From contig CM068546.1 in NCBI GenBank assembly GCA_035048495.1, positions 9,536,435-9,600,434 of the forward strand: a stretch of DNA of 64,000 nucleotides, given 5' to 3'. The position numbers and the translations under genes are program-made. This document shows, one piece after another, positions 46,890-58,762 of the stretch (its first letter is position 1; each line of letters opens with the position of its first letter). The notes under the pieces were generated by a model that saw only the letters and a program-made list of their open reading frames with translations, was not told where the DNA came from and did no database searches. The stretch comes from Euptelea pleiosperma. Its lineage: Eukaryota; Streptophyta; Magnoliopsida; Ranunculales; Eupteleaceae.

Positions 46890-49800
46890 GACTCTCCCGG
46901 TTGAAAATGACTCGTCCTCGAGTCAAGATCGTCCTCATCAGTCTCGCCATGATATGCTTGCAAGTCGGCAACATTAAAAGTAGCCGAAACGCCCATGTCG
47001 CCAGGTAACTCGATTTTATAAGCATTCTCACCAAGTCGCCTTAACACCAGAAAAGGTCCATCAACTCGATCCTTCAGCTTGCCATGTTTTCCCGGTGGAA
47101 ATCTTTCCTTGCGTAGATTAATCCACACGAGGTCACCTTCTTTGAATTTGACGTGTCGCCTATGCTTGTCTACTGCTTCTTTGTATTTTTGGTTGCTCTC
47201 TTCTAGCTTCTTTTGAACCTGGGTATGCAATTCCTTGATGTACTCTGCCATATCTTCTGCATCACCATTAGGCCGATTAGAAATTGGTAACGGCACCAAG
47301 TCCAACGGGCTGTGTGGATTTCGGCCATACACTACTTCAAACGGACTCCTCCCGTAGACTTATTTTTTCCCCGATTATGAGCAAATTCAGATTGGGAGAG
47401 TGCAAGGTTCCACTGTTGCTTGTTCTCGCCAACTAAGCTTCGGAGAAGATTTCCAAGTGTTTGATTGACAACTTATGTTTGTCCATCCATTTGTAGGTGA
47501 TATGCGGTACTAAATTGTAGTCCGGTCCCCATCTTCCGCCACAAAGTCCTCCAAAAGTGACTAACAAACTTGGAATCGCGATCTGAAGTGATGGTTTTGG
47601 GAATGCCATGTAGCTTAACAATTTCTTTGAAATACAACTCCGCAACGTGAGTAGCATCTAAAGTTTTATTGCAAGCAACGACATGGACAATCTTTGAAAA
47701 TCGATCAACCATAACAAGAATTGAATCCGTACCTCGTTGAGTCCGCGAAAGACCCAACACGAAGTCTATGCTAATGTCCTCCCAAGGAGCCTCAGGTACT
47801 GGTAATGGTGTATAAAGACCGGTATTCTGCAAGTGGCTCTTAGCTAGATGACAAATCATGCATCTAGCTATCTACATAGCGAATGACATCCTTGCGTAAC
47901 CTCGGCCAATAAAAATTGTCTTCAATCAAAGCTAAAGTTTTGTCTCGACCGAAATGTCCACCAAGACCTCCGCCATGCCTTTCGGCTATAATAAGTTCGC
48001 ACAATGAACAATCGGGAATGCACAGCCGACTACCCCGAAATAAAAATCTATCTTGTACAAGATAATCACCACTTGGTCCATTCTTGCAGTCAACCCAATT
48101 TTTGCCAAAATCAGGATCTTCTTCGTACAATTCCTTCAACATCTCGAACCCAATCACCTTTACGGACATAGTACTTAATAACATCACCTTTCGACTTAAG
48201 GCGTTTGCTACTTTATTTTGACTACCCGCCTTGTGCCGAATGACGAACGAGAATTCTTGGAGATATGCTACCCATTTTGCATGACGATTACTCAACTTGT
48301 GATGTCCGTTGATGTACTTTAGTGCTTCATGATCAGAGTAAAGAATGAGCTCCCTTTGTATTAAGTAATGGCGCCAATGTCGTAAAACTTGAATGATGGC
48401 GTAGAATTCTACATCATAGGTTGAGTACCGCTTTCTTGTATCATTCAACTTTTCACTAAAGAAGGAGACCGGTCGACCTTCTTGGCTAAGAACCGCTCCG
48501 ATTCCGATGTGCGATGCATCATAATCAACTTCAAAAATTTTCTCGAAATCAGGTAAGGCCAATATAGGAGCTTCGGTCAATTTTTGCTTCACCAACTGAA
48601 AACTTTCATCGGCTGCTGTATTCCACTGAAACATACCACCCTTTAAGCAATCTGTGATTGGAGCAATGAGCGAACTGAAATTCCGTATAAACCGTCGATA
48701 AAAAGTCGCCAAGCCATGAAAGCTCCTCACTTCATAAATACTCTTTGGAATTGGCCATTCCAGAATAGCTTCGACTTTCCCCGAGTCCACTTTGACCCCA
48801 TCGAAAGATACCACATAGCCCAAAAAGATCAAGCTGTCGGTCATAAATTCACACTTCTTCAGGTTAGCATAGAGCTTCTGCTCCCTTAGGGCATTGAAAA
48901 TCTGTCAAAGGTGATCAATATGCTGCTCCTCGTCGGTGCTATACACCAATATGTCATCAAAATACACCACAATGAACTTTCCCATAAACGGGCGAAAGAC
49001 TTGGTTCATTAACCGCATAAAAGTGCTTGGTGCATTTGATAGTCTAAATGGCATCACCAACCATTCATATAATCCATCACGAGTTTTGAATGCGGTCTTC
49101 CATTCATTGGCAGGCCGCACTCTGATTTGGTGATAACCACTTCTCAGGTCGATTTTGGAAAATACTCGAGAACCCGCAATCATATCCAACATATCATCAA
49201 GGCGAGGAATCGGGAATCTGTACTTGATGGTAATTTTATTTACCGCCCCACTATTGACGCACATACGCCAAGTCCCATCTTTCTTAGGTGTTAAGAGAGC
49301 TGGAACCGCACATGGAATCCTGCTTTCTCGAATCAGGCCCTTAGTGACCAAATCTAGCACTTGCTTCTGTAATTCTTTATGTTCGTTGGGACTCATTCGG
49401 TAAGCTGCTTTGTTTGGCAAACTCGAACCTGGAATGAGATCAATATGATGCTGGATATCCCTCATCGACGGTAATCCAGCCGGTAAGTCCTCCGGGATCA
49501 CATCAACATACTCTCTCATCAAAAGCTCAAGTTCTGGTGGTACCGATCCTCCTTTATTTCGTTCTTTGATGATCAATGCATACACCTCTCCATTTTCTAT
49601 TGTTCCCTCTAAAAATTCAGCCATTGATAGAAAGTTACTTCCCTCCCCTTCAGAAGGCTTGGGAGCACTTTCCATCTTTGATGGACCCAAAATCACTTTC
49701 GCGCCATTTTTAAAAAACGTGCAAGTATTTTTGTACCCATCATGTACGACTTTATTGTCATATGGCCATGGCCTACCTAGTAAAAGATGGCAAGCATCCA

Positions 49801-51284
49801 TCGGTACCACATCACACCATACATCATCCTTATATGACTTTCCAATGGAAAATGAAACTAGACAACGTTGGTTAACAATTACCTCATTTCCCTTTTTGAA
49901 CCATGCGAGCTTGTAAGTTGTAGGCCTTTTTTCGGCTTTCAACTTCAATTTGTTGACCATCTCTTGAGAGACGACATTTTCACAACTCCTACCATCGACA
50001 ATGAGGTTACACACTTTCCCATAGGCCGTGCATCTTGTACGGAAAATATTGTTGCGCAGCCATTCATCGTTCTCTTCAATACGAGCGGTGTTCATGCTTT
50101 GTCTGATGACTAAAGCTTCGCCGTGATCACTCCAAGTGACTTCATCACCTCCATCGTCGTAGTTATCATACTTCGGGCAATCATCGTTTTCCACTGGTTC
50201 CATCTCCGCATTATCGTCTACAATTAGATTCACTTGTTGGCGATTCGGACAATTAGAAGCTATGTGCCCAAATCCCAAACACTTAAAACAAGTAACTGCT
50301 TTACCACCAGCATAATTTGGCCGACTTGGACTTGGCCTAAAGTCGCGTCGATCATTTCCTCCATAGGAACTAGACCCTTGCGTGGGTTGATTCTGTATGG
50401 GATGATTTGACTTGTTCTGATCAATATTCCCCCGGTTGAATAAATCACCACGATTGGAGCCACGTGTAATATCAGGGCCAATCATCCCTCGGTTCGTCCT
50501 TTGTTTTAGTTGCTTCTCAACCTTGACAGCTAATTTATAAACATCACTGCTCCAATAAGGTTGTAATGTCACAACATTATAAATATCTCGTCGAAGCCCA
50601 CTGAGATAACGAGCAATAGTTTGTTCTTCCGATTCAACCACCCCACAACGCATCATGAGCAGATCTAATTCTTCAGTATACTCATCGACAGTCCAGGTCC
50701 CTTGTTGGAAGTTATGCATCTTTAAATAATTTTCTTGGAGATAATCATCTGGTAAAAATTTCTTTGGTAATTTCTTCTTCATCTTTTCCCACGAAGTGAT
50801 TTTTGATTTACCCATTTTTTCTCTCCGGGATCTTAATTGTTCCCACCAAACCGAAGCATGTTTTTTAAGTTTGATAGCAACAATCTTGACCCTACGATGG
50901 TCTGAAATTTCCTTGTATTCAAAAATCATTTCTACGATATTCAACCAATCAATAAAATTATCGGGTTGAATTTTACCTTCGAATTCAGGGATATCCACCT
51001 TCATATCAATGTCTCGGAACCGATCTGGATAACGAGCCGATCGATCAAAAGCTTCCTCTTCACCCGGCTCTTCACGCGGAGCTCAATGATGAAAAGGGTT
51101 GATGTAGTCGTCATTGGAGACAAAACTGTTATCATCGCGACCCCGAGTTTCGAAACCTCGTAAGACGTTCCATGAGTTGTTGAACTTGTCTCCTCAATTC
51201 ATCGACTTCGATGTCCCAAGTATCATGATCAAGTACACTAGGGTCTTCATGCACACCTCTTCCACATCCACGACCACCATTCAT
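46772..51284 (-). pseudogene. CRM-like gag-pol, broken by stops and frameshifts
   Basis: The frame probably starts at ATG 51284 (MNGGRGCGRG), with a frameshift before 51004. Gag core runs from DIPEFEGKIQPDNFIDWL to EEQTIARYLSGLRRDIYN. The CCHC knuckle is CFKCLGFGHIASNC (about 50290-50250). The protease region is LIVDGRSCENVVSQEM. RT carries VVYFDDILVYS (about 48965-48935), RNase H VDYDASHIGIGAVL and LYSDHEALKYI. Integrase has [31 protein letters not shown]. The C-terminal part has DLVWINLRKERFPPGKHGKL and ATFNVADLQAYHGE. Breaks seen: TGA at 48907-48905, frameshift near 47862, TAA at 47475-47473, frameshift near 47340. Non-autonomous. Confidence 0.88.
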
Positions 51285-51325
51285 TGTGATTTTGCCGAAG
51301 TCACAAAACTCCAAGTATGGAACTT

Positions 51326-51338
51326 GCTCTGATACTAA
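51326..51338 (-). promoter_or_regulatory. Primer-binding site, tRNA-Met type
   Basis: The minus strand reads TTAGTATCAGAGC, versus the common TGGTATCAGAGC. It starts two bases after the 5' LTR end and about 45 bp before the probable gag ATG. Confidence 0.7.
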
Positions 51339-51340
51339 AC

Positions 51341-51770
51341 TAGTGCGACTCCAACAGCGATCAAGAATGGAGGATCGCACGGGACGAACATAGCAATAGG
51401 AGAAGAGTTTACACAAGCCAATCAAGAAAAAAAAGGGAAGTGCCTTGCACGCCCAAGAGAAAACCCAAATCTATTATTTTAATCTTCAAAAGTACTTTGC
51501 CTTCTTTCACAACTCATATATATAATATAAAAGAGAAAACCTTACTAAATCATAGCCACTAGATTAACTATCTTTAATCTAGACCATTAAAAATTAATAG
51601 CAAATAAGTAAAACTCCTAATTTAAGAGTCACACAAAAATAGAAGTTTTGATCAATTAAGAAACCTAGTTGGTTTCTTAATTGATCTCTTGGGGCGTTGA
51701 GCTAGAGTTGGGCCCGGGGTTTGATCCGGTGTGGTGGCCGGGGCTTGGATCCAGTGTAGGAGCGCCATCA
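51341..51770 (-). repeat. 5' LTR of the CRM-like element
   Basis: 430 bp; the same sequence as 46456-46889 with scattered substitutions and a 4-bp deletion (AACTAACTTTCTTT versus AACTATCTTT). TATATATAATATA near 51525 is a possible promoter. Confidence 0.9.
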
Positions 51771-51775
51771 CAGGG

Positions 51776-52110
51776 TAATGCCCCCAGTCCATTATACCGT
51801 AATAACGGCCTCTTTTAAACCCTGGTTATAACCGTTATGGTGGCTGTCGTAACATGTCACACCAGTCACGTCCGGGTAAAACAACGCTTGGAATAAAATA
51901 TATTTTTATTGTTTTTTTGAAAAAAACTTTATAACAGTAAAACAATGTACTTTTTTTTTTCAAAATAACTGCCGTTATTTCTGTTATAACGGATATCATG
52001 TTTTTCTTTTTTGAGTGTTATAATGGGAAAAAAATGTACCATGGTTGAGGCATTACTGTTAAAACGACCGTTATTTTCGTTATAATTGCCGTATTTTAAA
52101 ACAATGTGCC
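51776..52110. mobile_element. TAACGG-family MITE end and adjoining TTATAATGG-family copy
   Basis: 51776-51825 is the right part of a reverse-oriented hAT-like MITE (CATTATACCGTAATAACGGC, TCTTTTAAACCCTGG). 51826-52110 matches the second family seen at 8035-8304. Confidence 0.55.
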
Positions 52111-53149
52111 TTTAGAGAATGACCTAGACTGCTTTGAGTAATGGTTATTAGCCCAAGCCTGGCCAATGACTAAGGCCTAAGCCCAACTATGTTGAGGGCC
52201 AAATCAACAAGGCCTAAGCTCTTCAATGTCCATGGCACACTTTTGAGCCCACCAAGATTGGACTAGGGTTTATGTGTTGGGCCTATTGGCTCAAATCCGC
52301 CATAAAGTGGACTAGGGTTGGGTGCCATGTTGGGTTTGTCAGGCCCACTTGCTTAGCTAATTATACCTCAGCTTATTAAATTTTTGCAGTGACAAACATT
52401 TGTTATGAAAATATTTGTACAGGATATCGAATCCCAGCCCTTAAAATCCCCCATCTCAACTCAGGCATGTGTGACACGTGTCCTGATATTTGCCAACAGA
52501 CATACCCATTTGCCTCTCTTAATCAGGCTATTTTTGGTACGAAGGTCCACCTAGGGATGGGCCAAACGTGTATATGGTCAGTGGTCTCTAAGAAGGTGCC
52601 ACGTGACTCATACTGTGATATCCATCATCAACATTGATGACCGGACCCCCCCTTGGTGAACCTACGCGGCAAAAATCACTTGATAAGTTATTCCTAGCCG
52701 GATTACCAAAAAATCATATGATGAGTGATTGTTAGCCATTGGATTTGAGAATTTCTTATCATGGGTTTGAACCTAAGGTTTCCACCCAATGGCATGTTCA
52801 TAAAGCCCATGGTGAAAAGGAACTGCTCAACCCGAGAGGCTAGGAATCATCTGGTTGGCTGATTTTTGACTTGTGGGTTCATATGGGTCAATATGTCTGA
52901 AATTATGCCACGTGTCAATGTTTGGCATGATCAACACATGGGACATGTCCTAGTGACCAACACCTCATGTTTCGTCTCATTTCATTCATTAATGTCAGGG
53001 AAATTGACGTGGAAAAAGCTTAAGACCATGTCAATTGGGATTTCCTGGAGTACTTGCAGGGAAGAATGGGTTTTTGGGGAAGATGAAGGAAGTGGATTAG
53101 AAAGTGTATCTCAATAGCCTCTTTTTAAGTGATGGTTAATGGCATTCTA
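52111..53149. other. Intergenic with repeat fragments
   Basis: 52140-52350 is rich in GCCCAAGCC/GGCCTAAG motifs. 52515-52620 is a GAGTAA-family arm (GGTCCACCTAGGGATGGGCC, GTGCCACGTGACTCATACTG). No gene seen. Confidence 0.4.
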
Positions 53150-54770
53150 GTTGGAACTTCAAGAGTTCGAGATGTTTGAGACAAGGAGATCATCTATCTC
53201 CTTTCGTGTTTATTGTGTTGGTTTAGACCCTAAGGAGTTGGTGGTTACCATTGTAGGTATTGGTAATTTGGAGGGGTATTAGGTTGGAGAAGGAAGGGGA
53301 TACATAGTTATTTCTAGAGCATCAGAGCTTCGGCTTTGATTCTTGCAGGGTCTTCTGTGTTGTTTTGAGGCAATGTCAAATTTGCCGATTAACTTGGCCA
53401 AAAATAATAGTGTTGGTAATGTGGAGGACTTACCAAGTTTAGCTGAAGTTTTGGGGTGTAAAGCCACTTCCTTCCCTTCATCCTATCTGGGTTTTCCTCC
53501 GAGGCTGGCCTAACTACTGCTCTAAGGAGTTGTGGGATCCAGCTATTGAAAGATATGAATAAAGTTGGCTTCTTGAAAAAGTTATCGAAAGGGGAAAAAT
53601 AGTTTTTATTAAAAGCATTTTGTCTAGCTTGCCCATTTATTTTCTTTCCCTCTTCACTATTCTGATGTGTGTGGTTAAGAAGCTAGATAGGCTGAGTAAG
53701 GGTTTTCTTTGGAAGAAAGGCATCATCTTGTTAGTTGGGTGATGGTTTACAGTCCAAAGAATCATGGAGGGCTCGGTTTCTAGGATTTGAAGATTATGAT
53801 TTGAAATAATGCTTCTTGATAAGTGGTTTTGACGGTTTAATGTAGAAATTTCTACCTTATGGAAGCGTGTGGTCATTGCTAATATGGTAGTAATGATGTT
53901 GGTTGGGTGATTAGAGTTGTTAGGTCGTTGAATGGTTGCATTGTTTGGAGGGGAATTATGAATACTTCATCATTCTTTTCAAAAAAATGTTCGATTTACC
54001 TCTTAGGGAGTGGTTTAGGCCCTTAAGCATGGGGATCAAGAGGAACTTTTGTGGGATTTTAGTGTTTGGATCCGATCACATTAATGCTTAATTCTCAATT
54101 AGATATTTCTGATTGGCGCTTTCTTTTTGTTCAAGCCCCACCTTTCATGTTGCTTTGATTTGGGGTTCCAAGATTCCTTCCAAGGTAGCTCTTTTTTTTT
54201 TGTGAGTGTAAGGCAATTAATAAAATTTTGACTGTGGATAATTTGATTAAGCGGAGAAGATGTATTATTGACTTTTGTGGCATGCGCAAACAGAACGAAA
54301 AATCTATTAACCATCGTCCTGTCCATTGCAAGGTAACGAGTGAAGTTTGGTGTGCTTTCTTTTCCCTTTAAGGGATGATGTCGGTGTTGCCCAGTTCGAT
54401 GAGGGATACTTTAACAGATGGATGGTCTATGCTTTCTCTCAGTGTAGAAAAAAATGCTATGGAATATCCTTCCTTTTGTGGTTGTGTGGGGTTTAGGGAG
54501 GGAAAGACACATGAGGATGTTTGAAGATAAAGAGGCAAACCCTAGTCTCATTTTTTTCTATTAAAGTCTTGATGTTTCAACGGTTGTTTAAAGATCGTAG
54601 AGGACTCTTTTTTGAAGATTTTGTGTGTCAGAGACTATGTTGTGTTTTATTTTCTTTTAAGAAACCTCGTTGTCCTCCGGCTTATCTCTTTCCTAGAGCG
54701 CCAGTGCATACTCTTGGGGTATTTGTTAGTACTCAAAATGGCTCGAGGTTCTAAATGAAACGGATACCGG
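53150..54770 (+). pseudogene. Decayed LINE: reverse-transcriptase C-terminal half
   Basis: Broken plus-strand frames show, in order, an LPSSYLGFP-like motif (about 53475-53500), a LASLPTYF-like part read as FCLACPFIFF (about 53615-53650), and the LWGR/KK...GGLG-like stretch near 53700-53790. A SKIPSKVALFF segment (about 54165-54195) and a zf-RVT-like tail to about 54600 follow. This is the usual order in plant L1 ORF2. Stops and shifts are frequent; no 5' end, endonuclease or clear poly(A) is visible. Confidence 0.65.
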
Positions 54771-55327
54771 CTTAAGAATTCCAATGGTGAGAACTTAACT
54801 TGGTTACCAAACACACTCTAAATGTTATCTCCACGACTATAAAGAGAAAGGCCGATTTAATGGTTTATTTATTTATTTAAATATCCATGGCACTTAAAAT
54901 ATTTTCATTAAAGTAAATAGGTAGCTTAAGATTTTTCCAACTTCAAAATTTTGCTTTTTCTAATTTACTCTCCCTAGGTTGCCACAATTTTTAGATTTGT
55001 CCCTCCAATGTTGATTTGGAAGATAAATTAAAAGGAACAGGTTTCGAGGACCTAAACTTTTTGACATAAATTTTCACCAAAGCTCTCGGGATAGATTCCC
55101 AGATCGAGAATCCATCGGTTGTTTTGCTTTGGCATAAGTGGATGCGAGCTTAGTGCTGTCAACCACCCTTGGATTCTTAGAATACACGGACGGTGAAAAT
55201 TTATGTCCAAACATTTAGGTCTGCGGATCCCAACCAAAATTAAAACCCAAAAAAATTTGGGTATATAGCCAACACAAAAATCTAGACCTTACAAAACCTA
55301 ACCTACAAGAGCCTAACTAAATCAAGG
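54771..55327. other. Intergenic with fold-back fragment
   Basis: 55060-55220 pairs with itself: TTTTTGACATAAATTTTCAC with GTGAAAATTTATGTCCAAAC, and CGAGAATCCATCGGTTG with CACCCTTGGATTCTTAG. It resembles the fold-back parts at 2251-2410 and 4930-5090. No gene seen. Confidence 0.5.
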
Positions 55328-55678
55328 GAAAATAATTTAGATGTAGAGGACTCTCGATGCAGTCGATGCAGAGCACTCTCATGGCCCTACATAGCTCATT
55401 GTTTTGGGCCCACCAACCACATCGATGTTTAGCCCACTTATTGATGCATATACACACTAAAAGTCAGCTTGATTGGTGATTTCTTTGGTACTCAAATACA
55501 TGCTTGAATCCAACGGCTAGAATCAAACCTAAAAAAAGTACTACAATCTATGGCTAGAGATAACCAATCAAGTTGAATTTTGGTATGTATCTCCATCAAA
55601 GGGTGGGCTAAACATCCATGCGGTTAGTGGGCCCCCTCCCCAAAAAAACATGCCTTAGACTGCATCTAAAATTTTTCT
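55328..55678. mobile_element. Mutator-like MITE (GATGCAGAGG family), copy 2
   Basis: 351 bp. Left end GAAAATAATTTAGATG(T)AGAGG, right end CTGCATCTAAAATTTTTCT, middle homologous to 35479-35849. Flanks AAATCAAGG (55319-55327) and CAAACAAGG (55679-55687) match at 7 of 9 bases. Confidence 0.7.
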
Positions 55679-56201
55679 CAAACAAGGTATACCACTTTTT
55701 TTCCTTAAGGAGAGAGAGAGAGTCTCTGGCTGTGATTTACGTTCTCCACCGACAACTCTAATTGCTCATATAATTCTCCCCCTGGATCATTGTGAAAGAT
55801 GCTCCTTCACATCCTTTCCCACTTTTTCTTTTTTCTTATCCTCTCAAAAAGCACATGTGGTCACCAACTCATCAATTCAAACCATTGAAATGACGGGTCA
55901 CCCACCACTAGATTAAGACCCATGACAAACCACCAATCAGAGAGTCATAACTATTCAACAGATGGTCAATCAATTGAACGGTCTAGATTGATAAGAAGCA
56001 TCATCAACATCAACAGACCACAATCAAGCTAACCATACAAACAACAAGACATGGAAAAATGTGTGTAGAGAATGTACAACACAAACCACAAAACTAAAAT
56101 AGAAACATTACAAAGTCTCTCAAAACCCCAAGAACAAGAAAAGATCTGACCTCTTGATTTCTCTTGATTCAATCATGGCCGTCTGATTTCCTTCTTGTTT
56201 C
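55679..56201. other. RALF 3' flank
   Basis: No coding sequence recognised. The part next to 56201 should include the RALF 3' UTR (minus strand). Confidence 0.4.
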
Positions 56202-56597
56202 TTAAGACTTGATATTCCTATCACAACCTGTTATTACTTCACATCCTCTAGTGTAAGGGTTGGCTTGACCCATTGGATGGCAGTTGTAGTATGAAGCTCC
56301 AGGTCTTGAACATGGAACTATATCCTTCTTCAGAGTCTCATAGCTTATATACTTCTTCTGCATCAACAACACTCTCCTGTTACTCTCTGAATCCATCTCC
56401 ATCTCCATCTCCATCTCCATTTCTTTCTCTCTCTTTGTTTCCCAAAAACAAAGTCCCATCTTCCCAGTGCAAGCCTTCCTCACCATTACTCCCTCTATTT
56501 CATTGTTTCTGAATGAAGTAGAGTCCAAAACATAAGAACCCATGCAGAAAATGAGATGGGTTTCAAAGAAAAGTAGTGCTAAGCAGAGCTTCTTCAT
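56202..56597 (-). CDS. RALF: RALF preproprotein (canonical, RALF1/33 type)
   Basis: Single-exon gene, 131 aa, ATG at 56597. Residues 1-20 are a signal peptide (MKKLCLALLFF...). The prodomain (21-77) ends in the S1P/SBT6.1 cleavage motif RRVL at 74-77. The mature peptide carries YISYETL at 83-89, the FERONIA-activation motif, four cysteines (96, 106, 119, 125), SRPGASYYNC and QANPYTRGC. All features of a canonical RALF are intact; it is secreted and processed in the secretory pathway, and acts in the cell wall on CrRLK1L receptors and LLG proteins. In the prodomain an in-frame ATGGAG hexanucleotide repeat (about 56396-56425) encodes (EM)n at 59-69. A TATA-like TATTTATG on the minus strand lies about 95 bp upstream (56689-56697). 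Confidence 0.95.
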   Translation of the reverse strand: MKKLCLALLFFETHLIFCMGSYVLDSTSFRNNEIEGVMVRKACTGKMGLCFWETKREKEMEMEMEMEMDSESNRRVLLMQKKYISYETLKKDIVPCSRPGASYYNCHPMGQANPYTRGCEVITGCDRNIKS

Positions 56598-56755
56598 GGA
56601 GAATGATTTGGTTTTCTTTCTCTTCTCTGCTCTGCTTGTGGAGTTAGTTTTTTTTTCTCTTTTCTTTTGGTTGGTTTGGTGGAGGGATCATAAATATGGG
56701 GCCAGTTCCTTACCTACTACTGGCCTTGCGTGACTTAATGGGCAGCATTAACCAC

Positions 56756-57138
56756 AAGTAAACCTTTTGATGACACCTGCAGTCACTGCAGCCAATATTA
56801 GCCACGTGGCTCATTCTTAAGAGGATACTGATCGTATGGATGTTTAACCAATCACACTAGGTGGACCCACAAACCAAAAATGAATTTGATTGCTGATTTC
56901 TAAGTGTTGGATTGTTGTTATTTTCATGGGTTGATTTTAACTTTAGGAATTTGAACATTATTTGGGTGCAAAGATCCAAAGGTCTTAAATTGCTAATCAG
57001 GGTGATTTTTGGTGTGTGTCCAACTAGTAATTGGCCAAACATCCATACGGTCAGTGTCCTCTAAAGAATGTGCCACGTGGCTTATATTGGTTGCAGTCAG
57101 CAGCGTCGCTGACTGCAGGTGTCATCGAAGGTTTACTC
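56756..57138. mobile_element. Mutator-like MITE (GAGTAA family) upstream of RALF
   Basis: Ends AAGTAAACCTTTTGATGACA...GTCATCGAAGGTTTACTC. The arms pair over CCTGCAGTCA and GCCACGTGGC. Flanks ATTAACCAC and ACCAACCAC match at 7 of 9, allowing one base of slack at the right end. It sits about 160 bp upstream of the RALF ATG. Confidence 0.72.
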
Positions 57139-57237
57139 GACCAACCACCACCATTTTTGTTTTATTCCAAGCTTGTCAAGGCCCCCACAAAATGAATAAA
57201 CTTTGGCTTTTGGGGGCATCACATGTTAATACTTGTA

Positions 57238-57321
57238 GGGTATTTTAGTAACACCCCCCTGAAATTTGGAAGTAATTATTAATACCCCCTTAAACATTCA
57301 GGGGGTGTCACTAAAATACCC
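57238..57321. mobile_element. Minimal 84-bp MITE (GGGTATTTTAGTAAC family), perfect 9-bp TSD
   Basis: Two arms of about 26 bp (GGGTATTTTAGTAACACCCC and GGGGGTGTCACTAAAATACCC) with about 35 bp between. ATACTTGTA flanks both sides (57229-57237 and 57322-57330), 9 of 9. Confidence 0.9.
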
Positions 57322-57646
57322 ATACTTGTAACATGGACATGGAAACCAACTGCTTCCCATTGTGCTGGAAAATAAGAGAAAATAAATGGTGGTCTTGGAC
57401 ACAGTAGAGGTTGGTGGTACAGGGCATCAGGAGTGTACACGTGGCCCTCTTACACAACAAATTTCTATGGGCACTGATCTAATATTACTAGTGCCATTTC
57501 TTGGATTATTTCTGATTTACTAGGAAAGTCAATGATTCAATGGTCACGATGAATGCATAGAGAGGACCACCTATGTGGTATGGGTAAGATAGACGTAGAA
57601 GGACTGTATCCATTGTAGACAAACAGTTCCTTCAAGGCAAAACGAC

Positions 57647-58000
57647 GAGTAAAACTTTGATGACAGCACGCTATATGAGCCATGTGGCACATCTTAGAGG
57701 ACTCTGACCGTATGGATGTTTGGCCAAGCCCTAGGTGGACCTACAAGCCAAAAATCAGCTTGATTAGTGATATCAAACCTTTGGATCTTTGTATCTCAAA
57801 TAATGATCAGTAATGCTCAAATTCCCACTGTTAAAATCAACCCATGAAAATAATTCCAATCCAATGCCTAGAAATCACTAATCAGGCTGATTTTTGGTTT
57901 GTAGGTCCACCTAGGGATTGGCCAAACATCCATACGGTCAGAGTCCTCTAAGATTGTGCAATGTGGTTCATATAATGTGCTGTCATCAAAGTTTTAACTC
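57647..58000. mobile_element. Mutator-like MITE (GAGTAA family), complete
   Basis: 354 bp. Ends GAGTAAAACTTTGATGACAG...CTGTCATCAAAGTTTTAACTC, inverted repeats about 130 bp long. Flanks CAAAACGAC (57638-57646) and CAAAATGAC (58001-58009), 8 of 9. Confidence 0.85.
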
Positions 58001-58009
58001 CAAAATGAC

Positions 58010-58762
58010 AACCTTACAACCAAGGAGATCTTCAAAGTCAGAAATTTGACCTGATTACTTAATCTTATCCGTCAGATCTGTAGACAGCTTCCTACACAAA
58101 TAGATCCTAATATCTGCACCATCCTCCTGTTCAGATATTACTCAATTTAGAAAATTAAAGTCTTTGACACAATCTGTGATAGTTTTGAACAATAACTTCG
58201 GCAGTATCTTAGTTATCTCCAATCACTGTTTTGTCAGTAACATGAGATGGAAATCTGAGCCCTTGGTTAGTGTGACCATGAAATCATGAAAAAGATTAAT
58301 GACATCATAGTCCCTAAATCAACGGCTCTGTTGTTGCGTTATAATGGTACCCCAGGGTATTAAAAGTTTGTGGGCCCCAAGAAAATATCGTTCACATGGT
58401 CTCGCTTGTTTTAGCTTTCTAGAATCTGAACTCTGAAGTGGGTTTCCACATTCAACCCACTAGCTTTAGTCATTTTCATGAGCATTGGTTATGGTGCTCA
58501 GCTGTGCGTTGGTCGATTTTATGTCTATTTCAAGACAAAAGCTTGTGGCGTGCCAAAGTGTATGGAGCACCCATTTTGTCAAGAGATTTCTTTGGTCAAA
58601 AGTCAACTTTATCTGATGATATTAATCGTCCAATTTATTGACTTTTCCTTTTTCCCATATGTTCTTATGTTCTTAGCAAGGCCATCGCTATCGCTATCTG
58701 CTTTCGATTAGTAGATCTTAAATTGTAGGGTTCATCATGTCACAAGCCCGGGTGGTTCATCA
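58010..58762. other. Intergenic, apparently unique sequence
   Basis: No gene, repeat or transposon recognised. Confidence 0.4.

Larger units (their letters stand above)
46456..51770 (-). mobile_element. CRM-like chromovirus (Ty3/gypsy), structurally complete
   Basis: 5315 bp with both LTRs, a perfect 5-bp target duplication CAGGG (46451-46455 and 51771-51775), a tRNA-Met-type primer site and gag-pol. Gag motifs, the short LTRs and a pol frame ending inside the 3' LTR fit the CRM lineage. I rate CRM as likely, and chromovirus as near certain. The LTRs differ at roughly 20 positions in 430 bp by eye, so the insertion is not recent. Confidence 0.88.
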
